From JBFIHF01 sp964411125 (GTDB taxonomy: Bacteria > Myxococcota_A > Bradymonadia > Bradymonadales > Bradymonadaceae): 64,000 nt of DNA. Of this stretch, positions 40,721-48,504 are shown one piece after another (the stretch's first letter is position 1; each line of letters starts with the position of its first letter). Location: NCBI GenBank assembly GCA_964411125.1, contig CAYPJU010000014.1, forward strand, positions 31,342 to 95,341, in the 5' to 3' direction. The translations under genes and the position numbers were made by a program. Under the pieces are notes generated by a model that was given only the letters and a program-made list of their open reading frames with translations, made no database searches and was not told where the DNA came from.

Positions 40721-42576
40721 ACGTCGTGTTGGTCGGACATCGCGGCGTCGGGAAGTCGACCGTCGGCCGGCTGCTCGCCGAGCGGCTCGGGCGAACGTTC
40801 GTCGATCTGGACGAGGTCCTCGAGGGCAGCACGGGTTCGTCGGCGGCGGAGCTGGTCGCGTCGGACGAGGCGGCGTTCCGCAAGCTGGAGGTCGAAGCGC
40901 TGCGCACCGCGCTGAGTGAGCCGGGCCGCGTGATCGCCCCCGGGGCGGGGATCGCGGAGATGCCGGAGGAGGCACTCGTGATTTGGCTGAAGCGGGACGG
41001 CTGGATCGACGAGGCTCGCGACGCACGCGACCGACTCCGGCCGGAGCTTTCGTGGGAGGAAGAGGTCGCGTGGATGACGGAGACGCGCGAACCTCGCTGG
41101 GCGAAGGCGGCGCATCTCGTCTACCGGACGCCCGTGGGCCGTTCACCGGAGCGCACGGTCGCCGATGTCGCGACGCTCGTCGGCTGGGTCCCGGCCGACG
41201 CGGGCGCGACGAAGCTACGGCAGAAGACGTGGGTCGTCGTGGCGAACCCGTCGGAGCTCGATCGGGCCGTTCAGCTCGTGCAGTGGTGTGGTTTCGCCGG
41301 GGTGGAGCTGCGAAGCGACGTCTTCGATCACTGGCCCGAGGTTCCGGTCCCCGCCCTCGCCTCGCTTCGCACGCCCGATCGAACGTGGTTGGAGCGCGCC
41401 CACGACGCCGCCGCGATCGACATCGACACGAGCTTCATCGGCGCCGCCGTCGCCAGCGGCATCTTCGCCGAGACCCCTCGGCGCCTCGTCATATCGACGC
41501 ACCCCGACCGAATCGACCCCGACGACGTCTCGGCGTTGACCGGATTGGCGCGGCAGATTCAGGTGGAGCATCCGACGTGGGCGCGGAGCCTACAGTTGAA
41601 ATACGCTCCTCGCGCGGACAGCTTCGCGGACGTGGGGATGGGGTGGGCGATGCTCGCACCGCTGCGGCGGGCGGGCGTCGCGCTGACGTACATCCCGCAG
41701 GGGAGCCGCTGGAGCTGGGCGCGACCGATGCTCGCGGCGGAGAACGCCAGCAACTACGTCGCCGCGACCCATCGGGGCTCGGCGACCTCGTTCGCTTCGA
41801 TGGACCTGCAAGACTGGCTTCCCCACATGGCGGGGGCGACGCCGACCAGGTTCGACGCCCTCCTCGGCTGGCCCGCGACGGGGTCGCAGGGACCGCTGTG
41901 GCATCGCCGAGCAGCGCTCGACGCGAACGAGCCGACGCTCGGCTACGTCGCCATCGACGTCGCTGAAGACGAGTTCGACGGCGCGCTCACTCTCCTGCAC
42001 GACTGGAAAGTTCGGGGTCTCTCGATCACGTCGCCCCACAAGCGACGCATCGGATTCGTGCGGCACCACGACGCCGTGGGGAGCGAGCTGCTCGGTCCCG
42101 AGGACGCCGCGAGGGCCGCAACACGAGGGCTCCCTGTGATGACGGGAAACACGCTCGTGCGCGTCACCGACGGCTGGATCGCCACCGACACCGACGAACA
42201 CGGGATGGCCGCCGCGATGCTCGAGGTCGAGGACCGAACCGGCCTCCCCCGGGGCACCGTCGCGCTGTTCGGCCGGGGCGGCGTCACCCCCGCCGTCCGC
42301 CGAGCGATCGAGGCGAGCGGGTGGTTCGTCGTGCTGCACGTCGGCGCTCGTCAGGGCTGGCCCGAAGAAGGAGCCGACTACGTCTCCCTGATCGTGAACG
42401 CCGCCGGCAACTCCGTCGATGCGCTCGAGGGAGCGCCGCGTCACGCCGTCTGGCTCGACCTGCACTATAACGACGTGCGCCCCAACGACGCCGAGGTCCA
42501 CCTGGCGGGCGACGCGTTCTTCGAAGCGCAGGCGGCCGAGCAACGAAACTTCTGGAGGGACCACGATGAGGGGTAA
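40717..42576 (+). CDS. Three-domain shikimate pathway protein: shikimate kinase, type I dehydroquinase, shikimate dehydrogenase
   Basis: The 619-residue product joins three enzymes. Residues 1-165 are a shikimate kinase: GHRGVGKS P-loop, FVDLDEVLE, AAFRKLE, PGAGI and RLRPEL. Residues of about 170-370 are a type I 3-dehydroquinate dehydratase: GVELRSDVF, VISTHPD with the catalytic His, and LQLKYAPRAD with the Schiff-base Lys. Residues of about 380-619 are a shikimate dehydrogenase: LSITSPHK with the catalytic Lys, MTGNTLVR, ATDTDEHG with the catalytic Asp, and GRGGVTPA for NADP. It would carry out dehydroquinate to shikimate 3-phosphate. The domain order equals the C-terminal half of eukaryotic AROM. 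aroC overlaps its end by 11 bases. Confidence 0.85.
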   Translation: MNVVLVGHRGVGKSTVGRLLAERLGRTFVDLDEVLEGSTGSSAAELVASDEAAFRKLEVEALRTALSEPGRVIAPGAGIAEMPEEALVIWLKRDGWIDEARDARDRLRPELSWEEEVAWMTETREPRWAKAAHLVYRTPVGRSPERTVADVATLVGWVPADAGATKLRQKTWVVVANPSELDRAVQLVQWCGFAGVELRSDVFDHWPEVPVPALASLRTPDRTWLERAHDAAAIDIDTSFIGAAVASGIFAETPRRLVISTHPDRIDPDDVSALTGLARQIQVEHPTWARSLQLKYAPRADSFADVGMGWAMLAPLRRAGVALTYIPQGSRWSWARPMLAAENASNYVAATHRGSATSFASMDLQDWLPHMAGATPTRFDALLGWPATGSQGPLWHRRAALDANEPTLGYVAIDVAEDEFDGALTLLHDWKVRGLSITSPHKRRIGFVRHHDAVGSELLGPEDAARAATRGLPVMTGNTLVRVTDGWIATDTDEHGMAAAMLEVEDRTGLPRGTVALFGRGGVTPAVRRAIEASGWFVVLHVGARQGWPEEGADYVSLIVNAAGNSVDALEGAPRHAVWLDLHYNDVRPNDAEVHLAGDAFFEAQAAEQRNFWRDHDEG

Positions 42577-43579
42577 CACATACGGCAACTTCCTCACCCT
42601 CACGACGTTCGGCGAGTCCCACGGCGTCGCCCTCGGCGCCATCGTGGACGGTTGCCCTGCGGGCCTGGAGCTCGGTGCGGAGGACTTCGTCCGCAACCTC
42701 GACCGGCGACGTCCCGGCCAGTCGAAGCTCACGACGTCCCGCGGCGAGAAGGACGCCCCCGAAATCCTGAGCGGAGTCTTCGAAGGGAAGACGCTCGGAA
42801 CGCCGATCTGCGTCATCGTCCGTAACCACGACGCGCGCAGCCAAGACTACGATCCGGACCACTACCGCCCGGGGCACGCCGACCGCGTCTGGGAGGAGAA
42901 GTTCGGCCGCCGAGACTGGCGCGGCGGCGGACGTGCCAGTGGTCGCGAAACGCTGGCTCGCGTCATCGGCGGCACGGTCGCCGAGAAGATCCTCGGCCCG
43001 GAGGTTTCGATCGTTGGCTTCACGCGCGCCGTCGGCACGCACGAGGTTCGGGACGTACCAGCAGGATTGACGCGAGCAATGGTCGACGCGCATCCGACCC
43101 GCATGCCCGATGCAGCGCTGGGCGACGTCGTCGCCGAGGAGCTGGTCGCCTGCAAAGCTGGCGGCGACTCGCGCGGAGGCGTCGTCGAACTCTGGATCGA
43201 CGGTCTGCCGATGGGGCTCGGCGAGCCGGTGTTCCACAAGACGAAGAGCCGGCTCGCCGACGCGATGATGAGCATCGGGGCGGTGGTCGGCGTCGGACTC
43301 GGAGACGCTCCGGGGGATGCTCGGACGAGCGGGGCCGACTTCCACAGCGGCTCGGACGGCATCAGCAGCTCGGCGAACGGTATCCAGGGCGGGATCACGA
43401 ACGGCGAGCGCATCGTGTTACGCGTCTACTTCAAGCCCGCGAGCACGATCGGCTCGATGGCTCGCGAGGGCCGCCACGATCCGTGCATCGTCCCTCGGGC
43501 CGTGCCGGTCGTCGAAGCCATGGCGGCGCTCGCCCTCGCGGACCTGTCGCTCGCAAGCCGGCTCGACCGCGCGGACTGA
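42566..43579 (+). CDS. aroC: Chorismate synthase
   Basis: The 337-residue FMN-dependent enzyme makes chorismate from 5-enolpyruvylshikimate 3-phosphate. It shows GESHGVALGAIVDG, DRRRPGQSKLTTSR, RPGHAD, RGGGRASGRET, NGIQGGITNGE and RHDPCIVPRAVPVVEAM. TGGAGGGA upstream fixes the ATG at 42566 within the end of the three-domain shikimate gene. The pair gives four of the last five pathway steps; aroA (EPSP synthase) is not in the window. Confidence 0.95.
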   Translation: MRGNTYGNFLTLTTFGESHGVALGAIVDGCPAGLELGAEDFVRNLDRRRPGQSKLTTSRGEKDAPEILSGVFEGKTLGTPICVIVRNHDARSQDYDPDHYRPGHADRVWEEKFGRRDWRGGGRASGRETLARVIGGTVAEKILGPEVSIVGFTRAVGTHEVRDVPAGLTRAMVDAHPTRMPDAALGDVVAEELVACKAGGDSRGGVVELWIDGLPMGLGEPVFHKTKSRLADAMMSIGAVVGVGLGDAPGDARTSGADFHSGSDGISSSANGIQGGITNGERIVLRVYFKPASTIGSMAREGRHDPCIVPRAVPVVEAMAALALADLSLASRLDRAD

Positions 43580-43581
43580 CC

Positions 43582-44004
43582 TCAGCGGGCGTCCGTATTG
43601 TTCACGAAGTCCCCAACCGCCTCGGCCCGCCGGGTTCGAATCTCGAAGTATGCTGCCTCGATCCCGCCCGCCCCCGGGGTCGCGTCGACGTCGCGTGGCT
43701 GGTCAGCACCGGGGAGTCCCTCGACCTCCCCTCCCCCGGCGACGGGCGTGTCTGTGCTCGAGGTCCGGACGCCGCCCAGAGAAATGCTCATCGCGGCGAG
43801 GTCGTATCGTCGGATTCCGTGCCGGTACGAGCCGTATCCACCGCCGCAGCCCCAACTGCCTCCGCCGACGCCCCCCATCGAGATGGACCCGAACGACTCC
43901 TCGAACTCCTCGTCGCTCATCGCGATTTCCTCATCGAGATAGCCGCAACCGCTGGCGACGAGTGAAAAAAAGACGCACGAAATCACAAAGACGACACGGT
44001 ACAT
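43582..44004 (-). CDS. Small Gly-rich lipoprotein
   Basis: The 140-residue product has a lipoprotein signal (FFSLVASGC) and a mature part with an acidic start (DEEIAMSDEEFEESFG). A Gly/Ser-rich stretch with Tyr and Cys follows, and a segment AAYFEIRTRRAEAV lies near the end. I recognise no family. GGAGAG lies just upstream of the ATG. It converges on aroC with a two-base gap. Confidence 0.6.
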   Translation of the reverse strand: MYRVVFVISCVFFSLVASGCGYLDEEIAMSDEEFEESFGSISMGGVGGGSWGCGGGYGSYRHGIRRYDLAAMSISLGGVRTSSTDTPVAGGGEVEGLPGADQPRDVDATPGAGGIEAAYFEIRTRRAEAVGDFVNNTDAR

Positions 44005-44178
44005 GGTCTCTCCAGCGGGGTTGGTTCGGGTTGCAATGGGAAGACAACGCGCCGCTCGGATAGTTCCATCACCCTCTCAGTTTCCGTCGGACCCGAAGTC
44101 CGCGCGGGCACGCGCAGGCATCGCTAGCCTCGCGACGCGGCGCGTGCTATCTCGTCGGCGACGATTTGGAGGTCATGC

Positions 44179-45147
44179 ATGAACTTGCTTGCTGCGATTG
44201 ATTACGACCTGTTCACCTTCGGCCCGTTCGAAGTCCCGGGGCTCTCCGCCCTGACGGAGTCCCTGTTCGGGGTCCCCCTGCAGATTCACTCGTTCGGGCT
44301 CTTCGTGGCGATCGGTCTTCTGACGACCTTCACGCTCTGCGCCCGCCGGGGCGAAGAGAAGATGGGCGTCGACGGCGAGGAGGTGCAGAACTTCGGCATC
44401 TACCTGATCGCGATCGGCTGGATGTCCGCGCACGTCTTCAACGTGATCTTCTACGAGCCGCATCTCATCAAAGAAGACCCGCTCGTTCTGCTCAAATTCT
44501 GGGGCTCCATCTCGAGCTACGGCGGACTATTCGGCGGCATCATCGCTGCCTGGATCTGGCGGGTGCGTAACCCGGACAAGGACTTCCTCGCCTGGTGCGA
44601 CCTCGGGGCCTGGGGACTGACGTTCTCGTGGTTCTTCGGTCGCGTCGGCTGCGCCTCGGTGCACGACCACCCCGGCGCTCCGACCGACTTCTTCCTCGCC
44701 ATCTCGGGCTGGCCTCAGTTCCCCGAGGCGCCAGTTCGCTACGACCTCGGCTTTCTCGAAGCGATCTGGTGGTTCGTGATCGTCGTGTCGGTGCTCTTGC
44801 TCGATCGCAAGCCGCGCCCCAAGGGCTTCTACCTGGCGTTCGTCCCGATGATGTATGCCCCGGTTCGTTTCACCCTCGACTTCCTCCGCGTCGGTCCAGA
44901 CCAGGGCGGCGACATCCGCTACTTCGGCCTTACCCCCGCGCAGTACTTCTCGATCGGCATCTTCCTGGTGGGGGTCTACTTCCTCCTCCGGATTCGGAAC
45001 AACCCTCCGATGGAGTGGAAGAAGTTCGAGTACGCTGGAAAGAAAGACGCCGAAACCGCCTCGGACGAAGCGGACGACGACGAGGACTCCGACGACGAGA
45101 GCTCGACGGATCGCAAGCGGCAGCACCGCCGCAAAAAGAAGAAATGA
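44179..45147 (+). CDS. lgt: Prolipoprotein diacylglyceryl transferase
   Basis: The 322-residue inner-membrane enzyme moves diacylglycerol from phosphatidylglycerol to the lipobox Cys. It has about seven transmembrane helices, the N-terminal LQIHSFGLFVAIGLL, SSYGGLFGGIIAA and the region FFGRVGCASVHDHPGAP, which is the counterpart of the family signature GRxGNFxNxE but departs from it after GR.G. The C-terminal tail of about 35 residues is first acidic and then Lys/Arg-rich. TTGGAGG six bases upstream fixes the start. At least eleven predicted lipoproteins in this window are its likely substrates. Confidence 0.9.
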   Translation: MNLLAAIDYDLFTFGPFEVPGLSALTESLFGVPLQIHSFGLFVAIGLLTTFTLCARRGEEKMGVDGEEVQNFGIYLIAIGWMSAHVFNVIFYEPHLIKEDPLVLLKFWGSISSYGGLFGGIIAAWIWRVRNPDKDFLAWCDLGAWGLTFSWFFGRVGCASVHDHPGAPTDFFLAISGWPQFPEAPVRYDLGFLEAIWWFVIVVSVLLLDRKPRPKGFYLAFVPMMYAPVRFTLDFLRVGPDQGGDIRYFGLTPAQYFSIGIFLVGVYFLLRIRNNPPMEWKKFEYAGKKDAETASDEADDDEDSDDESSTDRKRQHRRKKKK

Positions 45148-45187
45148 CCGATGGGGACGTGGCGCCGCGCCTCCGACGCCGCGCTAT

Positions 45188-45955
45188 TCAGACCTCGGTT
45201 TCGATCGACTTCGGTCCCACGACCTTTTCGTCCTCCGGCGACACCGGCGGCAACTCCCCTCGCTCGGCGAACGCTTTGAAATCGGCCAGGTGGTCACGCA
45301 GGAAATCGTGCGCGAACCCTCCGAGCAGCCGGGCGAAGGCTCCACCTGCGCCCCCCGCGGGGACTCGATACGCCCAGTTCACGATCACCTCGGTCTGAAG
45401 CGGACCGACCTGTTCGAAGATGATCACTCCCTGGTGGTGGAAGTCGGACCCGGCGAGCGTCTGCCAGACAATGCGGTCGGGCCGCGGCGCATCGATGATC
45501 TCGGAGAACCATTGGATGCGTTGTCCGGTCTTGGGAACGCGCGCCTGCCAGGCGAAGGTGTTCAGACCCACCTTGTCGACGAAGTCGACGTGCCGCATGA
45601 AGAGCGGCATCCGCTCCAGGTCGCTCCAGAGGTCGAAGAGCTCCTCGGCGGGCTTGGCGATCCGAACCGCGGCGGTCACCTCCGCGATCTCGTCGTTCGC
45701 GGTGTTCAGGAGTCGGCGCGTCGCCAACGGTCCGAGGAGCTCGTTCACCTCGAGCCATCGATAGACCAACCCCGCGCCGACGCCCGCCATCAGAAGGCCA
45801 TAGAGCCCACGCTTCGCGATCCCTGCACCGAGCAGGCCGGCGCCAAAGACCATCAGACCGTTCGCTTCGGCTTCGTCCAGCCCTCTCTCTGTCGGGAGGT
45901 TGGCAGCGGAGAGGATGAGGTCCTGCGGTTCCTTGCGGGCGATCGATTTGGTCAT
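45188..45955 (-). CDS. SRPBCC-family protein with N-terminal membrane segments
   Basis: The 255-residue product has a hydrophobic N-terminal part (GLMVFGAGLLGAGIAKRGLYGLLMAGVGAGLVYR, in two segments). A polyketide cyclase/START-like (SRPBCC) domain follows, with VRIAKPAEELFDLWSDLERMPLFM, VWQTLAGSDFHHQG and a long C-terminal helix. Related proteins bind hydrophobic ligands, but none is known here. AAGGAG six bases upstream fixes the ATG at 45955. It converges on lgt. Confidence 0.75.
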   Translation of the reverse strand: MTKSIARKEPQDLILSAANLPTERGLDEAEANGLMVFGAGLLGAGIAKRGLYGLLMAGVGAGLVYRWLEVNELLGPLATRRLLNTANDEIAEVTAAVRIAKPAEELFDLWSDLERMPLFMRHVDFVDKVGLNTFAWQARVPKTGQRIQWFSEIIDAPRPDRIVWQTLAGSDFHHQGVIIFEQVGPLQTEVIVNWAYRVPAGGAGGAFARLLGGFAHDFLRDHLADFKAFAERGELPPVSPEDEKVVGPKSIETEV

Positions 45956-46118
45956 GGCGGCTCCTTGCGCGCGATTGTTTTGAACCCTCGAAGGGTGCGC
46001 ACGGGCGCCGCGATGTCGAGCGAGCGCTCGCGTCCCCGACGGGACGTCACTCGAAATACCGCCCCCCGTGCCCATGGTTCTTCCTGCGGAACGTCGTGAA
46101 CTCGAACCGGGAGTCGTG

Positions 46119-46475
46119 ATGCTGAAATTGCTGGGTCGTCTCGTGGTCAACGCCGTCGCCATCTGGGCCGCGGCCTCGCTCGTGCCGGGGGTGACCCTGG
46201 ACCTGAGCCACGTCGGCGGAGTCGTGGCCGTCGCGCTCGTCTTCGGGGTGGTCAACGCGATCCTCAAGCCGATCGCGAAGCTCCTGAGCTTCCCGCTGAT
46301 GCTCCTCACGCTCGGGCTCTTCACGCTCGTCATCAACGGCGCGCTCTTCGCGCTCACGGCGGCCCTCACCGAGGCGCTCGAGGTCCAGGGCTTCTTCGGC
46401 GCTGTGGTAGCCAGCGTCATCGTCTCGATCGTGAGCTGGTTCATGGGGATCTTCCTCGACGACGACGACGACTGA
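46119..46475 (+). CDS. Phage holin family 4-like membrane protein
   Basis: The 118-residue product has four hydrophobic helices and begins MLKLLGRLVVNAVAIWAAA. It contains the family pattern AVALVFGVVNAILKPIAKLLSFPLMLLTLGLF in its middle (two adjacent parts). It ends in a run of five Asp. Proteins of this type (phage_holin_4_2/DUF group) are common chromosomal membrane proteins and need not be holins. GGGAG precedes the ATG. Confidence 0.75.
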   Translation: MLKLLGRLVVNAVAIWAAASLVPGVTLDLSHVGGVVAVALVFGVVNAILKPIAKLLSFPLMLLTLGLFTLVINGALFALTAALTEALEVQGFFGAVVASVIVSIVSWFMGIFLDDDDD

Positions 46476-46590
46476 AGTCGCGCCAGCAGTCCGGTCGGAT
46501 GCCGGCGACCAGCCCGAGATACTCCCCGTCCCTCGTTTGACGCGGACTGCCCCCTCCTGCAGAGTGCCCGGAACTTCAGAGGGGTCCCCC

Positions 46591-46974
46591 ATGAAATCTC
46601 CGCTCGGTCGTCTGACCGCCGTTTTCGCCATCGTCACCTTCACGGCTGGCTGCCTCCAGATCACGAACGGCCGCATCAGCCGGGCCGAGATCCGTTCGGT
46701 CTGCAAACTTCAGCAGGACTGCGACCCATCGTCGTTCGACGACGAGTACAGCAGCGTGGCGGACTGCGTGGCGGACGTGGAAGACGACCTGGACGACGAC
46801 CTCGGCGTCGCCGAAGACATCAGCGAAGGATGCGCCGACGCCTTCGAAGCGGCCCTCGAGTGTGCTCTGAAGGCAGCGGAGTGCAACGAGTCGTTGAACG
46901 TGGTGCTCTTCGACGAAGACGAGGTCGAGGACTGCATCGACCAGCGCGACATCGACCAGAACGCCTGCCAGTGA
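46591..46974 (+). CDS. Small acidic Cys-rich lipoprotein
   Basis: The 127-residue product has a lipoprotein signal (FTAGC) and a very acidic mature part with eight further Cys in regular pairs (VCKLQQDC, ADC, GC, LEC, AEC, EDC, NAC). This suggests four disulphides and an exported helical fold. I recognise no family. AGAGGGG lies just upstream of the ATG. It converges on the SUKH-like gene with a gap of six bases. Confidence 0.6.
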   Translation: MKSPLGRLTAVFAIVTFTAGCLQITNGRISRAEIRSVCKLQQDCDPSSFDDEYSSVADCVADVEDDLDDDLGVAEDISEGCADAFEAALECALKAAECNESLNVVLFDEDEVEDCIDQRDIDQNACQ

Positions 46975-46980
46975 GCGAGT

Positions 46981-47877
46981 TCAGTCGTAGACGACGAAAC
47001 GCTCGAGCAGCTTGCGGGTAGCGTCGTCGAACTCGATCGTGAGCTTGTCGCCCTTGCTCGACTTCTCCACGTCGGTGACGCGCCCCCGGCCGAACTTGGC
47101 GTGGGTCACCCAGATCTCGACCGGCTCCACCGGTTCGGCATCCTTCGTCAGGTAATCGACACGGACCGAGAATGGAGGCGTCCGCGGGTCGAGCTCGCCC
47201 ACCCGCTCGGCGAGGTACTCGAGGATGCTCATTCTCGGCCCCTCGAGGAAGCTCTCCTCGTGATCGAGCAGCCGGATCGAAACGTCATCGAGCTCCGCGC
47301 CGCGCGAGAACACGAGGAAGTTTCCGTTGTCGTCGTCGAAGGCGAGTTCTTCCGCCTTGGAGACGTCCTCCCGGTCGAAGTTGCTGATCAGGTCGGCGGT
47401 GAAGCCGACCACGGCCTCCGGGTGACGCGCTGCAGACTCGCCCGCCCCGCCCGCCACGTAGGCGAGTACGGCGTCGGGAATCTTGCACCCCAGCCGCTTC
47501 TCGACGTCGGCGAGCTGATCCATTCGGACGACCGTTTCGGCGGCGTTCGACTCGGGGATTCCGCGACGCAGACGGATCGTCGTAATCGCGCGGGCGAACT
47601 CCGGGTCGAGCTCCACCCTGCGCACCTCGAATTCGCTGCGACGCTTCTTCTCGAGCGTCTTTCTCGGCTGGGGGTCGAGGTCTTCGCCCTGCTCGTCGAT
47701 CGCGATGATCTCCTTCGCTTCGACCCAGATCTTCTCCTCCCCTTCTTCGGTGAGCACGCCGGCTCGGAGCTCGGGTCCGAACTTGGAGCGGCCCCACCAG
47801 AACACCTCGCCGATCGCGCCTTCGTGGTCGCCTTCGGAGACGCGCACCCGCGTCCCTTTGCCAAACGTGTCGGACAT
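46981..47877 (-). CDS. SUKH-like domain protein flanked by two Tudor-like domains
   Basis: The 298-residue product has three parts. Residues 1-55 (KGTRVRVSEGDHEGAIGEVFW) look like a KOW/Tudor-type barrel. About residues 118-230 fit the SMI1/KNR4 (SUKH) fold: VEKRLGCKIPDAVLAYVAGG, LAFDDDNGNFLVFSR, VSIRLLDHEE. The last 45 residues (VTHAKFGRGRVTDVE, LTIEFDD) resemble the C-terminal Tudor-like domain of PcrA/UvrD helicases. SUKH proteins are often immunity proteins of toxin systems, and the Tudor-like ends suggest binding to RNA polymerase or nucleoprotein. AGGAAAG precedes tandem ATGs (47880, 47877). A macro-domain gene lies 43 bases upstream. Confidence 0.65.
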   Translation of the reverse strand: MSDTFGKGTRVRVSEGDHEGAIGEVFWWGRSKFGPELRAGVLTEEGEEKIWVEAKEIIAIDEQGEDLDPQPRKTLEKKRRSEFEVRRVELDPEFARAITTIRLRRGIPESNAAETVVRMDQLADVEKRLGCKIPDAVLAYVAGGAGESAARHPEAVVGFTADLISNFDREDVSKAEELAFDDDNGNFLVFSRGAELDDVSIRLLDHEESFLEGPRMSILEYLAERVGELDPRTPPFSVRVDYLTKDAEPVEPVEIWVTHAKFGRGRVTDVEKSSKGDKLTIEFDDATRKLLERFVVYD

Positions 47878-47920
47878 CATCTTTCCTGGAATGGAAACTG
47901 GTGGGCGCCTCGTGCGAGGT

Positions 47921-48484
47921 TCACCCGAGCATGGTCTGAATGACTTCGTCGAACCTGGCACGGAACGCCGCGCTGTCGTCGTCGGAGAAAGTGACGAGTC
48001 GGATCTCGTCGAGCGCATCGGGAAACTCGCGCGCAAACCGAACGAACGTGTTGAGAGCGACGAGCGCCGCCTCTTCGACGGGGAAGCGATACGCCCCCGT
48101 CGAGATTGACGGGAAAGCGACCGTTCGAATCTCTTCCTCGTCCCGGGCGAGCTCGAGCGAGTGCCAGTAAGCGTGCTCGAGGCTCGTGTACTCACCGTGG
48201 TAGCCGTCCTTGAAGACGGGGCCGACCGTATGGATCACGAACTTCGCGGGGAGCTCTCCGCCGGTGGTGATGACCGCTTTGCCGGTCTCGAGCTTCTCGA
48301 TCTCGGCGATGATCTCCTTGCACGCGGCCAGAATCGCGGGTCCACCGGCGCGATGGATCGCTCCGTCGACGCCTCCCCCGCCCATCAAGGTCGAGTTGGC
48401 GGCGTTGACGACAGCGTCGACCTGTTGTTCGACGATGTCGCCCTGGACGAGTCGGATGGTCGTATTCTCGATCTGATGTTGCAT
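47921..48484 (-). CDS. Macro domain protein (ADP-ribose hydrolase family)
   Basis: The 187-residue product is a single macro domain of the YmdB/MacroD type. It shows VQGDIVEQQVDAVVNAANSTLMGGGGVDGAIHRAGG, read as two adjacent motifs, then VIHTVGP, and AFPSISTGAYRFPVEEAA. Such enzymes hydrolyse O-acetyl-ADP-ribose or remove mono-ADP-ribose from Asp/Glu. GGAGGA precedes the ATG at 48484. It lies directly upstream of the SUKH-like gene in the same orientation. Confidence 0.92.
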   Translation of the reverse strand: MQHQIENTTIRLVQGDIVEQQVDAVVNAANSTLMGGGGVDGAIHRAGGPAILAACKEIIAEIEKLETGKAVITTGGELPAKFVIHTVGPVFKDGYHGEYTSLEHAYWHSLELARDEEEIRTVAFPSISTGAYRFPVEEAALVALNTFVRFAREFPDALDEIRLVTFSDDDSAAFRARFDEVIQTMLG

Positions 48485-48504
48485 CGAATCCTCCACGGAG
48501 TGGG

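Noticed and set aside
46119..46475. Prophage origin suggested by the holin-type protein
   Set aside because: No other phage gene, integrase, attachment site or composition change is seen nearby, and this family is widespread on chromosomes.
46537..46565. TTGACG followed 17 bases later by CAGAGT, considered as promoter of the Cys-rich lipoprotein
   Set aside because: The -35 is good but the -10 matches TATAAT at only three positions, too weak to list.
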